DNA of 64,000 bases from Azorhizobium doebereinerae UFLA1-100. Its GTDB lineage: Bacteria; Pseudomonadota; Alphaproteobacteria; Rhizobiales; Xanthobacteraceae. The notes beneath the pieces were generated by a model. The model was not told the origin of the DNA and searched no databases. It saw nothing but the letters and a program-made list of their open reading frames with translations. Of this stretch, positions 11,201 through 18,555 are shown in pieces. Each line of letters starts with the position of its first letter. Positions within the stretch are counted from its first letter, which is position 1. The stretch lies in NCBI RefSeq assembly GCF_000473085.1, contig NZ_AXBA01000022.1, forward strand, positions 47,469 through 111,468, read 5' to 3'. The position numbers were made by a program, and so were the translations under genes.

Positions 11201-11454
11201 TTGAGCACGTGCCCATTCACGGTCACGTCGAAGGTGAGCGAGCCGCCATGTTGCACCACCGCGTCGAGGCCGCGCTGGTAGCTGATGAAATAGGATTGGC
11301 TGTAGCTGTCATACATGGTCCAGCCGGCGGCGGATGCCGCGCCCGCCGGGAAAAAGCCCCAGCCTGCCAGGGTCACGCCGGCCAAGACCATGCCGGCCGC
11401 GCGCCGCAGCAGAACCGCGCGCCAATTGCGCCCGCGCCCCATGATGTCAAACAT
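8245..11454 (-). CDS. Autotransporter with a pepsin-like (bilobal aspartic protease) passenger
   Basis: A 1069-residue type Va secretion protein. After a signal peptide (about 1-43) the passenger resembles an A1 aspartic protease: DTGS at 89-92; a flap-like stretch with Y118 then TGYFRTETLTF; a Cys pair (163, 173) and NTLMMGVGFD like the FDGILGLG element; the second catalytic motif LLMDTGV (296-298); and YDADGGFIGLAL (371-382), like the closing FDxxxxxIGLA of pepsins. Residues about 400-690 are beta-helix repeats with a PATR-like GGTVSPGNSIGV; about 790-1069 form the beta-barrel ending in Phe. The start at 11454 follows GGTGGGG; 11442 is an alternative. It is a single-gene unit. The barrel and passenger layout are clear; proteolytic activity is inference. 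Confidence 0.85.
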   Translation of the reverse strand: MFDIMGRGRNWRAVLLRRAAGMVLAGVTLAGWGFFPAGAASAAGWTMYDSYSQSYFISYQRGLDAVVQHGGSLTFDVTVNGHVLNPTMDTGSTGFVVSANQLGLNAATLTGTPGWVFYNSTGLLVTGYFRTETLTFQNGVDAHGVATTVTATLPILVVTEAQCLGGGGNSANCDAAGAKFNTLMMGVGFDRNTMGTGTVDTSNAATAVALLNSAAATPQAYNPFLNIDGTSASTYRNGYIVTPTGVVLGLTGANTAAGYSYAQLTLGPAQTGTTWQAVQATVTVDKASGTGTLLMDTGVTDAFIGLPKGSTVVSSNGTLVTLVIEGGIATYSFRIGDMSNPQTPDGVNVYTQNGTFVNSSVHTYAGYNVLYDADGGFIGLALNYYPGSTAQVTQMIAAQGTLSLTADFSTDLPVLLLANSTVLTSSTANFNGDITGIGSLTLKGGVIYLNGHLTQSGGTVAAQGVTVLNGTLIGSLSVLQGATFIDANGGYNVAAGQTLINQGTFAAPAGVGVTNAGTTINSGTVAASFTNTGTTINTGVFSGNVANSGLFTNNGAVTGAVDNSGILGGNGAMGSLVVRPGGTVSPGNSIGVQTVAGNATFQPGSTLLVELGAPGTSDQLVVGGTLTAGGATLVPVLGAGFTARLGASYQVITAGNIASDFTVASPFFGTAGATYPFLAGTMGGTGTLTLTRSAVSYAAFAPTANAAAAGRAADTLPTASPLMQSLALMGGAAAPAALSSLTGEIYASAQSVLQVQSAYVRGAVLGRLEQAATGTPGTAQTVALDRAGTTLWAQAYGGWGSTGSDGNASAVTRSIGGFLIGLDGSVSDWRLGFAGGFSQSDFSTDSLPGSGSSDNYDVALYAGRSFGADASGAFNLRAGAAYGWHDLSVSRTVMVPGQVAGYGAGYSAGTAQLFGEIGYGWNVKGAGVPLTLEPFAGLAYTALATNGFTETGAAALTAQDAHFDTLSSTLGLKARAVIAAGSALPLTLSGTIGWQHAFGDVTPTTTLAFTAGSAPFTVAGAPLAQDALVLGAGLGARLSDTVEVSLAYNGQLASGFTETAVKGAFSWRF

Positions 11455-11584
11455 GCCCCACCGCAGATGACGTATGATAGCACCTCAATTTAGCGAGGCG
11501 GCGCGGGCAAGGTCAACAGCGGGCGCGGCGGCGGGAGCCGTCTTCGGGGTCGCCATGCGGCGCGGGCCGGGCCCGCGCCGGCCT

Positions 11585-12970
11585 TCAGAGATAGGTCTCG
11601 TATTCCAGCGGCAGGATCGCCCGGGTGAAGGCGGCCAGTTCCTCGCGCTTCATCACCCCATAGATGCGCTGATAGTCCGTGCCGAAGGTGCGGGCGATGA
11701 AGTCGGAGGCGAGGAAGCCGTCCACCGCGTCGGCCATGGAGGGGGACAGGCGCTCCGTCTCGCCCTCGAAGGCGTTGCCGCTCAGCGGCGGCGGCGGCTC
11801 GATCTCGCGCTCGATCCCCTCCAGCAGGCCGGCGAGGATGCCGGCCATGACGAGATGGGGATGGGCTTCCGCGCCGGAGATACGGTGCTCCAGCCGGCGC
11901 GCGGCGGGCGGCCCGTTGGGCACGCGCACCGCCACCGAGCGGTTGTCGAACCCCCAGGAGATGCCGGTGGGCGCATAGCTCGCCGGCACCAGGCGGCGGT
12001 AGCCGTTATAGCTCGGCACATAGAACAGCAGCGTGTCCTTCAGCGTGGCCAGCAGGCCACCGGCGGCATGGCGGATGAGCCGCTCGCCCGCGCCGTCCGG
12101 GCGGGCGAAGGCGTTCTGGCCAGCGCCGTCGCCGAGGCTGATGTGCACATGCATGCCGTTGCCGGCGAATTCGGCGAAGGGCTTGGCCATGAAGGTGGCG
12201 CGCAGCCCGTGCTTGCGGGCCACCCCATCGATCAGCCGGCGCAGCAGGATGGCCTCGTCGGCGGCCGCCAGAGCGTCGGGGCGATGGTAGAGGTTGATCT
12301 CGAACTGGCCGGGCGCGGCCTCCGAAATCACCGTATCGGCGGGCAGGCCCTGGGCGGCGGCGGCGGCGCGCATCTCGTGCAGGATGCCGGCGAAGGCATC
12401 GAGGTCGGACATGGAATACATGTTCTGCCGCGCCTCCCCGGTATGGGGGAACACCGGCACCGGCGCCTCGCCGGGCGCCCACGGCTTCAGCAGATAGAAT
12501 TCCAGCTCGAACGCCACGGTGGGCACGAAGCCGAGCGCGGCCGCCCGCTCCACCTGCCGCTTCAGCTGCTGGCGCGGGTCCAGCATCCAGGGGCTGCCGT
12601 CGTCCTGATGCATGGTCAGCAGCACCTGCGCCGCCGGGCGCGGCGACCAGGGCACCGGCTTCAGCGTGCCGGGAACCGGCCGGCACAGGCCGTCCTTGTC
12701 GCCGGTCTCGATATGGATGCCGGTGGCGTTCACCTCCCGGCCCCAGATGTCGAGGCCGAACAGCGAGCGCGGCATGGGCACGCCGTCGCGCCAGATCTTC
12801 GCCATGGTGGCGCCGGGCACCCATTTACCGCGCAGCACCCCGCTGGTGTCCGGCAGCAGGACCTCCACCACGTCGGGAGAGCCGTGCCGGGCGACGTAAT
12901 CGGCGGCTTCATCCCGCGGCGGCACGGTACCGCCGGCGGCGGTCGAAGCGGTTTGCGAGGGGCCTTGCAT
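11585..12970 (-). CDS. Glutamine synthetase family protein (gamma-glutamyl-amine ligase type)
   Basis: An ATP-dependent ligase of 461 residues related to glutamine synthetase and closest in style to PuuA/GlnT-like enzymes that join glutamate to amines such as putrescine. The N-terminal beta-Grasp part has VVEVLLPDTSGVLRGKW; the catalytic domain shows FELEFYLL, EAAPGQFEINL, NGMHVHISL and RLEHRISGAEAHPHL, carrying the metal and ATP ligands. The start at 12970 has GGAG five bases upstream. It is alone on its strand and no putrescine or nitrogen genes are next to it, so the amine substrate is unknown; a true ammonia-assimilating role is unlikely from the divergent N-terminus. Confidence 0.88.
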   Translation of the reverse strand: MQGPSQTASTAAGGTVPPRDEAADYVARHGSPDVVEVLLPDTSGVLRGKWVPGATMAKIWRDGVPMPRSLFGLDIWGREVNATGIHIETGDKDGLCRPVPGTLKPVPWSPRPAAQVLLTMHQDDGSPWMLDPRQQLKRQVERAAALGFVPTVAFELEFYLLKPWAPGEAPVPVFPHTGEARQNMYSMSDLDAFAGILHEMRAAAAAQGLPADTVISEAAPGQFEINLYHRPDALAAADEAILLRRLIDGVARKHGLRATFMAKPFAEFAGNGMHVHISLGDGAGQNAFARPDGAGERLIRHAAGGLLATLKDTLLFYVPSYNGYRRLVPASYAPTGISWGFDNRSVAVRVPNGPPAARRLEHRISGAEAHPHLVMAGILAGLLEGIEREIEPPPPLSGNAFEGETERLSPSMADAVDGFLASDFIARTFGTDYQRIYGVMKREELAAFTRAILPLEYETYL

Positions 12971-13272
12971 GGTGCTCCAACAAAAAAACTGTGCTTTCCT
13001 GCCCATCCAAGCGCGTCGGCATGGAACCTACAAGCTTCAGCGAAGCTTTTCCCTCCAGAAGCGCGATCTCGGGGAGCGGCGGGTTTGAAGCAAGAGGTCT
13101 CAGGCCGCGTGGCGCCGTCAGGCGTGGCGCGCGCGGACGAGCGTGGCGTGCCCCGGCTGCGGCGCGGTCCGCGCCATATGCGCGCGGTCCGCTCGCCGTC
13201 GCGTTTTCGCGCGCGCGTGCGTATCCCTGTTCCTGCCGCGGCTTCGCCGTCCCCGATCCGGAAGCCCGTGCC
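12971..13272. promoter_or_regulatory. Divergent intergenic region with a short hairpin
   Basis: This 302-base gap separates the divergent ligase and histidine-kinase genes and must hold both promoters. It contains AAGCTTC-AGC-GAAGCTT followed by TT (13032-13050), a small perfect hairpin in the leader direction of the kinase gene, and a poly-A run near 12980. I see no conserved promoter boxes or further gene. Confidence 0.35.
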
Positions 13273-14844
13273 GTGACCGAGACATCCGCCGCCACATCAC
13301 ACGCCGCCGCATCGCCGGGCTCAGCATCGATGGTCTCAGCATCGACGGCGGCCACGCTCCCCGCCGCGCCCCGGCCGCTGCTGAACCAGGCCATCGTCAT
13401 GGCCGCCGGCTTCGCCGTCCTGATCATCATCAGCGTGACGTCGGTCTTCCTGGTGAACCGCGCCCGCGACGACGGCGATCTCGTGGCGCAGACTCTGCTG
13501 CTGGAGAACACGCTCGCCAATGTGCAGAGCCTGCTGCTGCGCGCGGAAAGCTCGCAGCGCGGCTTCCTGCTCACCGGCGACAGCAATTACGTGTCCGCCT
13601 TCGACGGCACCATGGCCGACCTCTCCATGGCGCTCCAGCACGTGCGCGCCGGCGCCGCCACCAGCGAGCGCCGCCGCGCCCTGGCGGACCGCCTCGCGGT
13701 GCTGGTCCAGGCCAAGCAGGATGAATTGCGCCACACCATCACCCTGCGCCGCAGCGGCGACGACATGGGCGCGCTCGCCGTGGTGCGCACCGACCGCGGC
13801 GAGGAGCTGACCCGCGACATCACCGTCGTGGTCAGCCAGATGCAGCAGGCCGAGCAGGCCCTGCTGGACGAGCGCTGGTCCGCCTCGCGCAGTTCCAACC
13901 TCTGGCTGCTGGTGACCAATCTGGCCGGCGTCACCGCCATCATCGTCATCGCCGCCGTGGCGCTGCGGCTGACCCAGCGCGGCTCCGACGCCCTGCGCAA
14001 GGCGCATCGCGAGGTGGAGACTTCCAACCTCGTGCTGGAGCAGCGGGTGGCGGAGCGCACCGCCGACTTGCAGGAAGCCAATAACGAGATCCAGAGCTTC
14101 GCCTATATCGTCAGCCACGACCTGCGCTCGCCGCTGGTGAACATCATGGGCTTCACCAGCGAGCTCGAAGCCCTGCGCACCGATCTGTTCGACCGCCTCG
14201 CCCGCCTGCGCGAGCGCGCCGGGGAGGAGGACGCCTCCGAGGACGAGGTGCTGGACAAGGATTTCGAGGAGGCCTTCGGCTTCATCAAGGCGTCCATCAC
14301 CAAGATGGACCGGCTGATCAACGCCATCCTCGAACTCTCCCGGCAGGGCCGCAAGGAGTTCGTGCCGACGGCCGTGAACATGACCGAGATGGTGGAGGCC
14401 ATCGCCGCGACGATGGCTCACCAGTTGATGGACCGTAATGCCAAGGTCACGGTCGCGCAGATACCCCCGCTCATCAGCGACCGGCTTGCGCTGGAGCAGA
14501 TCTTCACCAACCTGATTGACAACGCTGTCAAATACCTGCGCCCTGATGTACCAGGGCTGATCGAGATTTCCGCCCGGGAAACCGTGGGCTACGTCACTTA
14601 TCTGGTGCGGGACAACGGCCGCGGCATCGATCCCGGCGACCGGGTGCGGGTGTTCGAGCTGTTCCGCCGCTCGGGCCCGCAGGACCGGCCGGGGGAAGGC
14701 ATCGGGCTCGCGCACGTGCGCACGCTGGTGCGGCGCCTGGGCGGGGGGATCACGCTGGAATCGGAACTGGGGGTGGGCACCGTGTTCAAGGTCACGCTGC
14801 CCCGCAGGCTGGTGGTCGAGGGGAATGGGGGACGGGATGCCTGA
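13273..14844 (+). CDS. Sensor histidine kinase with CHASE3 domain
   Basis: A membrane kinase of about 523 residues. Two transmembrane segments (near 42-60 and 213-235) frame a CHASE3 sensor domain containing SQRGFLLTGDSNY. A coiled segment leads to HisKA with the phospho-acceptor in IVSHDLRSPLVNIMGF, then an ATPase domain with N box NLIDNAVKYLRP, G1 RDNGRGIDPGD and G2 GEGIGLAHVRTLV. The GTG start at 13273 has GGAAG upstream; an ATG at 13330 would shorten the cytoplasmic N-terminus only. It overlaps the receiver gene by 8 bases, so the two are co-translated. The signal sensed by CHASE3 is unknown. Confidence 0.88.
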   Translation: MTETSAATSHAAASPGSASMVSASTAATLPAAPRPLLNQAIVMAAGFAVLIIISVTSVFLVNRARDDGDLVAQTLLLENTLANVQSLLLRAESSQRGFLLTGDSNYVSAFDGTMADLSMALQHVRAGAATSERRRALADRLAVLVQAKQDELRHTITLRRSGDDMGALAVVRTDRGEELTRDITVVVSQMQQAEQALLDERWSASRSSNLWLLVTNLAGVTAIIVIAAVALRLTQRGSDALRKAHREVETSNLVLEQRVAERTADLQEANNEIQSFAYIVSHDLRSPLVNIMGFTSELEALRTDLFDRLARLRERAGEEDASEDEVLDKDFEEAFGFIKASITKMDRLINAILELSRQGRKEFVPTAVNMTEMVEAIAATMAHQLMDRNAKVTVAQIPPLISDRLALEQIFTNLIDNAVKYLRPDVPGLIEISARETVGYVTYLVRDNGRGIDPGDRVRVFELFRRSGPQDRPGEGIGLAHVRTLVRRLGGGITLESELGVGTVFKVTLPRRLVVEGNGGRDA

Positions 14845-15274
14845 GCATGTAACCATCATCATGATCGAGGACGATGCCGGGCATGCACGGCTGATCGAGA
14901 AGAACATCCGCCGCGCCGGCGTGCTGAACGAGATCCTGCCCTTCACCGACGGCACCAGCGCCATCGCCTATCTGTTCGGCCCGGACGGCACCGGGGCGGT
15001 GAATGCGGGCAAGGCGCTGCTCGTGCTGCTCGACCTCAACCTGCCCGACACCACCGGCGTCAACATCCTGAAGCGGATCAAGGAGAACGAGCACCTCAAG
15101 CGCTCGCCCGTGGTCGTGCTCACCACCACGGACGACAAGGTGGAGATCCAGCGCTGCTATGATCTGGGCGCCAACGTCTATGTGACCAAGCCGGTCAATT
15201 ACGAGAACTTCTCCAACGCGGTCCGGCAGCTCGGACTGTTCTTCTCCGTCATCCAGGTGCCCGAGGCGAAGTGA
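14837..15274 (+). CDS. Single-domain response regulator (Rcp1-like receiver)
   Basis: A 145-residue protein that is only a receiver domain: acidic pair in IMIEDDAGHARL, phospho-acceptor Asp in LLVLLDLNLPDTTG, Thr in VVVLTTTDD and Lys in VYVTKPVN. The ATG at 14837 is preferred to 14825 because GGGGGAC lies just upstream. With no output domain it likely works by protein contact or by passing phosphate between the two kinases on either side. Its stop overlaps the next start (TGATG), a sign of translational coupling. Confidence 0.9.
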   Translation: MPEHVTIIMIEDDAGHARLIEKNIRRAGVLNEILPFTDGTSAIAYLFGPDGTGAVNAGKALLVLLDLNLPDTTGVNILKRIKENEHLKRSPVVVLTTTDDKVEIQRCYDLGANVYVTKPVNYENFSNAVRQLGLFFSVIQVPEAK

Positions 15275-16392
15275 TGGGCGAGGCGGCGCGCGTGGACGGA
15301 TCGCAGACCGAGCCCATGGCCGCCGCCGGGGTCCGCCTGCTCTATATCGACGACGATCCGGGGCTCGGCCGGCTGGTGCAGCGCCAGCTCGGCCGCCGCG
15401 GCTACGTGGTCGAGACCGCCACCTGCGGCGCCGACGGGCTGGCGCGCATCGGCGAGGGCGGCATCGACGTGGTGGCGCTCGACCATTACATGCCCGGCCA
15501 GGACGGGCTGGAGACGCTCGCCGCCATCCGCACCCTCCAGAACCCGCCGCCCGTGGTCTATGTCACCGGCACCCAGGAGAGCCGCGTGGCCGTCGCCGCG
15601 CTGAAGGCGGGCGCCTCCGACTATGTGGTGAAGGAGGTCCAGGGCGACTTCATCGAGCTGCTCAGCTCGGCCATCGACGCCGCGCTGGAGCAGGTGAAGA
15701 TGCGCCGGGCGCACGAGGCGGCGGAGGCGGAGATCCGCGCCGCCCGCGACCGCTTCGAGGCGCTCGCCGCCGAGCGGGCGCTGCTGCTGCGCGAGATGAA
15801 CCACCGGGTGGGCAACTCGTTGCAGATCATCATGTCGCTGCTGCACCTCCAGGCCGGGGCGACGGACAATGCGGAAGTGCAGACCGCGCTCAGCAACGCG
15901 CGCGGCCGCGTCTCCGCGGTCGCCCAGGTGCACCGGCGCCTCTACACCTCCGACCAGGTGACCACGGTGGCGGTGGACCAGTATCTCGGCGCCCTGCTGG
16001 ACGATCTGCAGATCTCCGCCCAGCACGGCGAGGTGGGCATCGCGCTGTCCACCGACATCGATCCGCTGGAGATCGACCCCGACCGCGCCGTGGCGCTGGG
16101 CGTCATCGTCACGGAACTCGTCATCAACGCCTCGAAATACGCCTATCCCGGCGCCAAGGGCCCGGTGCGGGTGACGCTCATCTCCGCCGACGGCCATGTG
16201 GAGCTGACGGTGGAGGACGAGGGCGTCGGCCTGCCGGAGGGCGCGCCCCTCTCGGCCAGCGGCCTCGGCAACCGCATCGTCCGGGCCATGGCCGCCAAGC
16301 TGGGCGCGGCGCTGGAATTCCCGCCGCGCGACCAGGGCGCGGCGGTGCGGCTGACCTTCCCGCTGATGGACGTGCCCGCCGTCGGGCTGTGA
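15274..16392 (+). CDS. Hybrid response regulator / HisKA_2 histidine kinase
   Basis: A soluble 372-residue protein. Residues about 20-140 are a receiver domain (YIDDDPGLG, ALDHYMPGQDG, VTGTQES, VVKEVQG); after a coiled helix comes a HisKA_2 dimerisation domain (LLREMNHRVGNSLQI, His acceptor) and an ATPase domain (VTELVINASKYAY, VEDEGVGLPEG, GLGNRIVRAMAAKLG). Such kinases commonly act in alphaproteobacterial stress signalling. It is the last gene of a coupled three-gene unit, so its receiver is probably controlled by the upstream CHASE3 kinase. No DNA-binding partner is encoded here. Confidence 0.88.
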   Translation: MGEAARVDGSQTEPMAAAGVRLLYIDDDPGLGRLVQRQLGRRGYVVETATCGADGLARIGEGGIDVVALDHYMPGQDGLETLAAIRTLQNPPPVVYVTGTQESRVAVAALKAGASDYVVKEVQGDFIELLSSAIDAALEQVKMRRAHEAAEAEIRAARDRFEALAAERALLLREMNHRVGNSLQIIMSLLHLQAGATDNAEVQTALSNARGRVSAVAQVHRRLYTSDQVTTVAVDQYLGALLDDLQISAQHGEVGIALSTDIDPLEIDPDRAVALGVIVTELVINASKYAYPGAKGPVRVTLISADGHVELTVEDEGVGLPEGAPLSASGLGNRIVRAMAAKLGAALEFPPRDQGAAVRLTFPLMDVPAVGL

Positions 16393-16410
16393 GGCTCAGT
16401 TCGCCTCGGC

Positions 16411-16752
16411 TCAGCCCGCCTCGGTCTCGTAGCCCGCCGCCTTCCAGCCCAGGATGCCGCCCTGCATGTGCTCCTCGTAATCGAGCCCGGCCGCCTGGGC
16501 GAGGGCGAGCGCCTTCTGCGAGCGCTGCCCGGAGCGGCAGGAAAACACCAGCCGCTTGCCGGCGGGGTCGGGCAAGGCGGCGGGGTCGAAGCTCTGCAAC
16601 GGCGCCAGCACCGAGCCGGGGATGCGCTCGGCCGTGGTCTCGTTGGGCTCGCGCACATCCACCAGGATGACGCTGCCGTCATCGAGGCCGGCTTTGACCT
16701 CGGCCGGCGTCAGATGCACCACGCGACCGCCGAAGGGGTTGATCTCACTCAT
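16411..16752 (-). CDS. Rhodanese-like domain protein
   Basis: A single-domain rhodanese of 113 residues, a sulfur carrier or thiosulfate sulfurtransferase. The active-site loop is FSCRSGQRS with the catalytic Cys; the N-terminal part has VILVDVREPNE and the C-terminal part MQGGILGWKAAGYE, both typical. The start at 16752 (MSEINPFGG) follows GGAG by seven bases. The gene is alone on its strand, convergent with the kinase operon, so no pathway can be assigned. Confidence 0.9.
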   Translation of the reverse strand: MSEINPFGGRVVHLTPAEVKAGLDDGSVILVDVREPNETTAERIPGSVLAPLQSFDPAALPDPAGKRLVFSCRSGQRSQKALALAQAAGLDYEEHMQGGILGWKAAGYETEAG

Positions 16753-17038
16753 CGGACATCTCCATTCCACCCCACCCTGCCCCAAGCCCCGCGGTCGGCG
16801 CAAGCACCGGGCGGAGGCCCGCGCCGGCGGCCCGGAAGGCGCCTTCCGCAGGCGGCCCGGAGGCGGTGGGAGAGCTGCGCCGGCCCGGTTGATACAACCT
16901 CGGCATACCGCCGAAGCGTGTAAATAGTACCTGCTACGCGCTGAAAGCATGGCTATGCTCATCTGCCGTTCATGTTCGTTTTGTTAGATCGAACGAGGAA
17001 TTGAGTGCCGTCGGCGGCTGCCGGCGTGGAGGGTCTGG

Positions 17039-17365
17039 ATGCGTAAGCGTGTCCTCTGGGTAGCGGTTCCGGCCTTGGCGTTGGGCGTTTTCGCGGCGAT
17101 GGGCGCCGCGCGGGCGCAGAACAACGCGGTGCCCGGCGCGGTCATCGGCGGGGTCACGGGCGCGCTGATCGGCGGCGCGGTGACCGGCAGGGCCGGAGGG
17201 GCTGCGGCCGGTGCGGTGATCGGCGGCGCCACCGGCGCGGTGATCGGGTCGCAGACCGGGCGGCGGCAGCAGCCGCCGGCCTATTATTTCTGGAGCGGCG
17301 GGCGTTGCTTCTACCGCTATCCGAACGGTCAGGTGGTGCGTGTGTCGCGCGGGTACTGCCAGTGA
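17039..17365 (+). CDS. Secreted glycine-zipper protein
   Basis: A 108-residue exported protein with a signal peptide (about 1-26, ending ARAQ), then a glycine-zipper region of repeated GAVIGGxTGA units (about 30-72) that could insert in or line a membrane, and a C-terminal tail with two Cys (GRCFYRY and GYCQ) that may form a disulfide. GGAGGG lies five bases before the ATG. The role is unknown; glycine-zipper proteins often affect envelope stability. It is followed at once by a strong terminator, so it is a single-gene unit. Confidence 0.75.
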   Translation: MRKRVLWVAVPALALGVFAAMGAARAQNNAVPGAVIGGVTGALIGGAVTGRAGGAAAGAVIGGATGAVIGSQTGRRQQPPAYYFWSGGRCFYRYPNGQVVRVSRGYCQ

Positions 17366-17409
17366 GCTATTGATCGGGTTCGTTCCCCCGCACGGTTCCG
17401 ATCAGTGGA

Positions 17410-17440
17410 AAGGCGTCGGCTCAGGCCGACGCCTTTTTCT
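17410..17440 (+). terminator. Rho-independent terminator after the glycine-zipper gene
   Basis: Perfect 11-bp stem (AAGGCGTCGGC, loop TCAG, GCCGACGCCTT) followed by TTTCT, in a good position 45 bases after the stop. Confidence 0.88.
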
Positions 17441-17501
17441 TTGCCCGACGCCCGCCGCCGCGCGCCCTTCTCTTTCGCCGGTGCTGCTCTAGATTGGCGC
17501 C

Positions 17502-18437
17502 ATGATGCGCGCGCGCCCTCCCCTTCCCTCCCTCGCGGACCTGCGCGCCGGCGGCAAGCGCCCGGTCGCCGCCGCCCTCGCCGCGGTGGAGACCGCGCGC
17601 GGCAGCCCGGCCCTGGTGGCCCTGCTGGACGAGGCGGCGGCCAATGCCCGCGCCCAGGTGCTCGGCCTCACCGGGCCGCCCGGCGTGGGCAAGTCCACCC
17701 TCACCAACGTGCTGGTGCAGCGCGCCCGCGCCGAAGGGCGCACGGTGGCCGTCCTGGCGGTGGACCCGTCCTCCCGGCGCACCGGCGGCGCCCTGCTCGG
17801 CGACCGCGCGCGCATCCAGACCGACCCGGAGGACCGTGGCGTCTTCGTGCGCTCCATGGCCGCGCGCGACCGGCTGGGCGGGCTGTCCGACGACGCGGTC
17901 GCCGCCGCCGTCATCCTGCGCGCGGTCTATGACCTGGTGATCGTGGAGACGGTGGGCGTCGGCCAGTCCGAGGCGGACATCGACCTCATCGCCGACACCG
18001 TGGTGCTGTGCATCCAGCCGGCCTCCGGCGACAGCCTGCAATTCATGAAGGCGGGCGTCATGGAACTGCCCGACGTCATCGTGGTGACCAAGGCGGACAT
18101 GGCGGAGATGTCGCGCCGTGCCGCCGCCGACGTGAGCGGCGCGCTGGCGCTGGGCGGTGCCGAGGGGCAGTGGCGCGTGCCGGTGATTCGCCTCTCCGCC
18201 GCCACCGGCGAGGGCATGGCGGACTTCGCCGAGGCCATCGCCGCCCACGCCGTGCACCTCCGGGATCACGCCCGCCTTGCCGCCCGGCGCGCCGCCCAGG
18301 AGACGCGCTGGGTGGAGGAGGCGGTGAAGGTGCGGTTCGGCACCGAGGGCCTGAAGCGCGCCCGCGCCATGAGCCTCGCGGCGCCCGGACCGTTCACCCG
18401 CGAGGCCGCCGTCGCCGCCCGTTTAACCAGCGGGTAA
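17502..18437 (+). CDS. meaB: Methylmalonyl-CoA mutase-associated GTPase MeaB (ArgK family)
   Basis: A 311-residue G3E P-loop GTPase that loads and protects adenosylcobalamin-dependent methylmalonyl-CoA mutase. The Walker A motif is GPPGVGKST, followed by VLAVDPSSRRTGGALLGDR and the switch segment VIVETVGVGQSE; the guanine-specificity motif is VVTKAD. The C-terminal helix region matches the family dimerisation arm in length. The start ATGATG at 17502 lacks an evident ribosome site. The mutase is not in this window, so the gene is detached from its usual partner. Confidence 0.92.
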   Translation: MMRARPPLPSLADLRAGGKRPVAAALAAVETARGSPALVALLDEAAANARAQVLGLTGPPGVGKSTLTNVLVQRARAEGRTVAVLAVDPSSRRTGGALLGDRARIQTDPEDRGVFVRSMAARDRLGGLSDDAVAAAVILRAVYDLVIVETVGVGQSEADIDLIADTVVLCIQPASGDSLQFMKAGVMELPDVIVVTKADMAEMSRRAAADVSGALALGGAEGQWRVPVIRLSAATGEGMADFAEAIAAHAVHLRDHARLAARRAAQETRWVEEAVKVRFGTEGLKRARAMSLAAPGPFTREAAVAARLTSG

Positions 18438-18555
18438 GGTTGATAAATCATTCTTCCCCCGTGGCCGGCGCAGCGTCGGCCGCGCGGGTGCGTTTCCGTC
18501 CGTCCGGTCTGTCCGGCCGGCCCGTGGACCCCGCAGGACCAAGCGGGGCAGGCAG

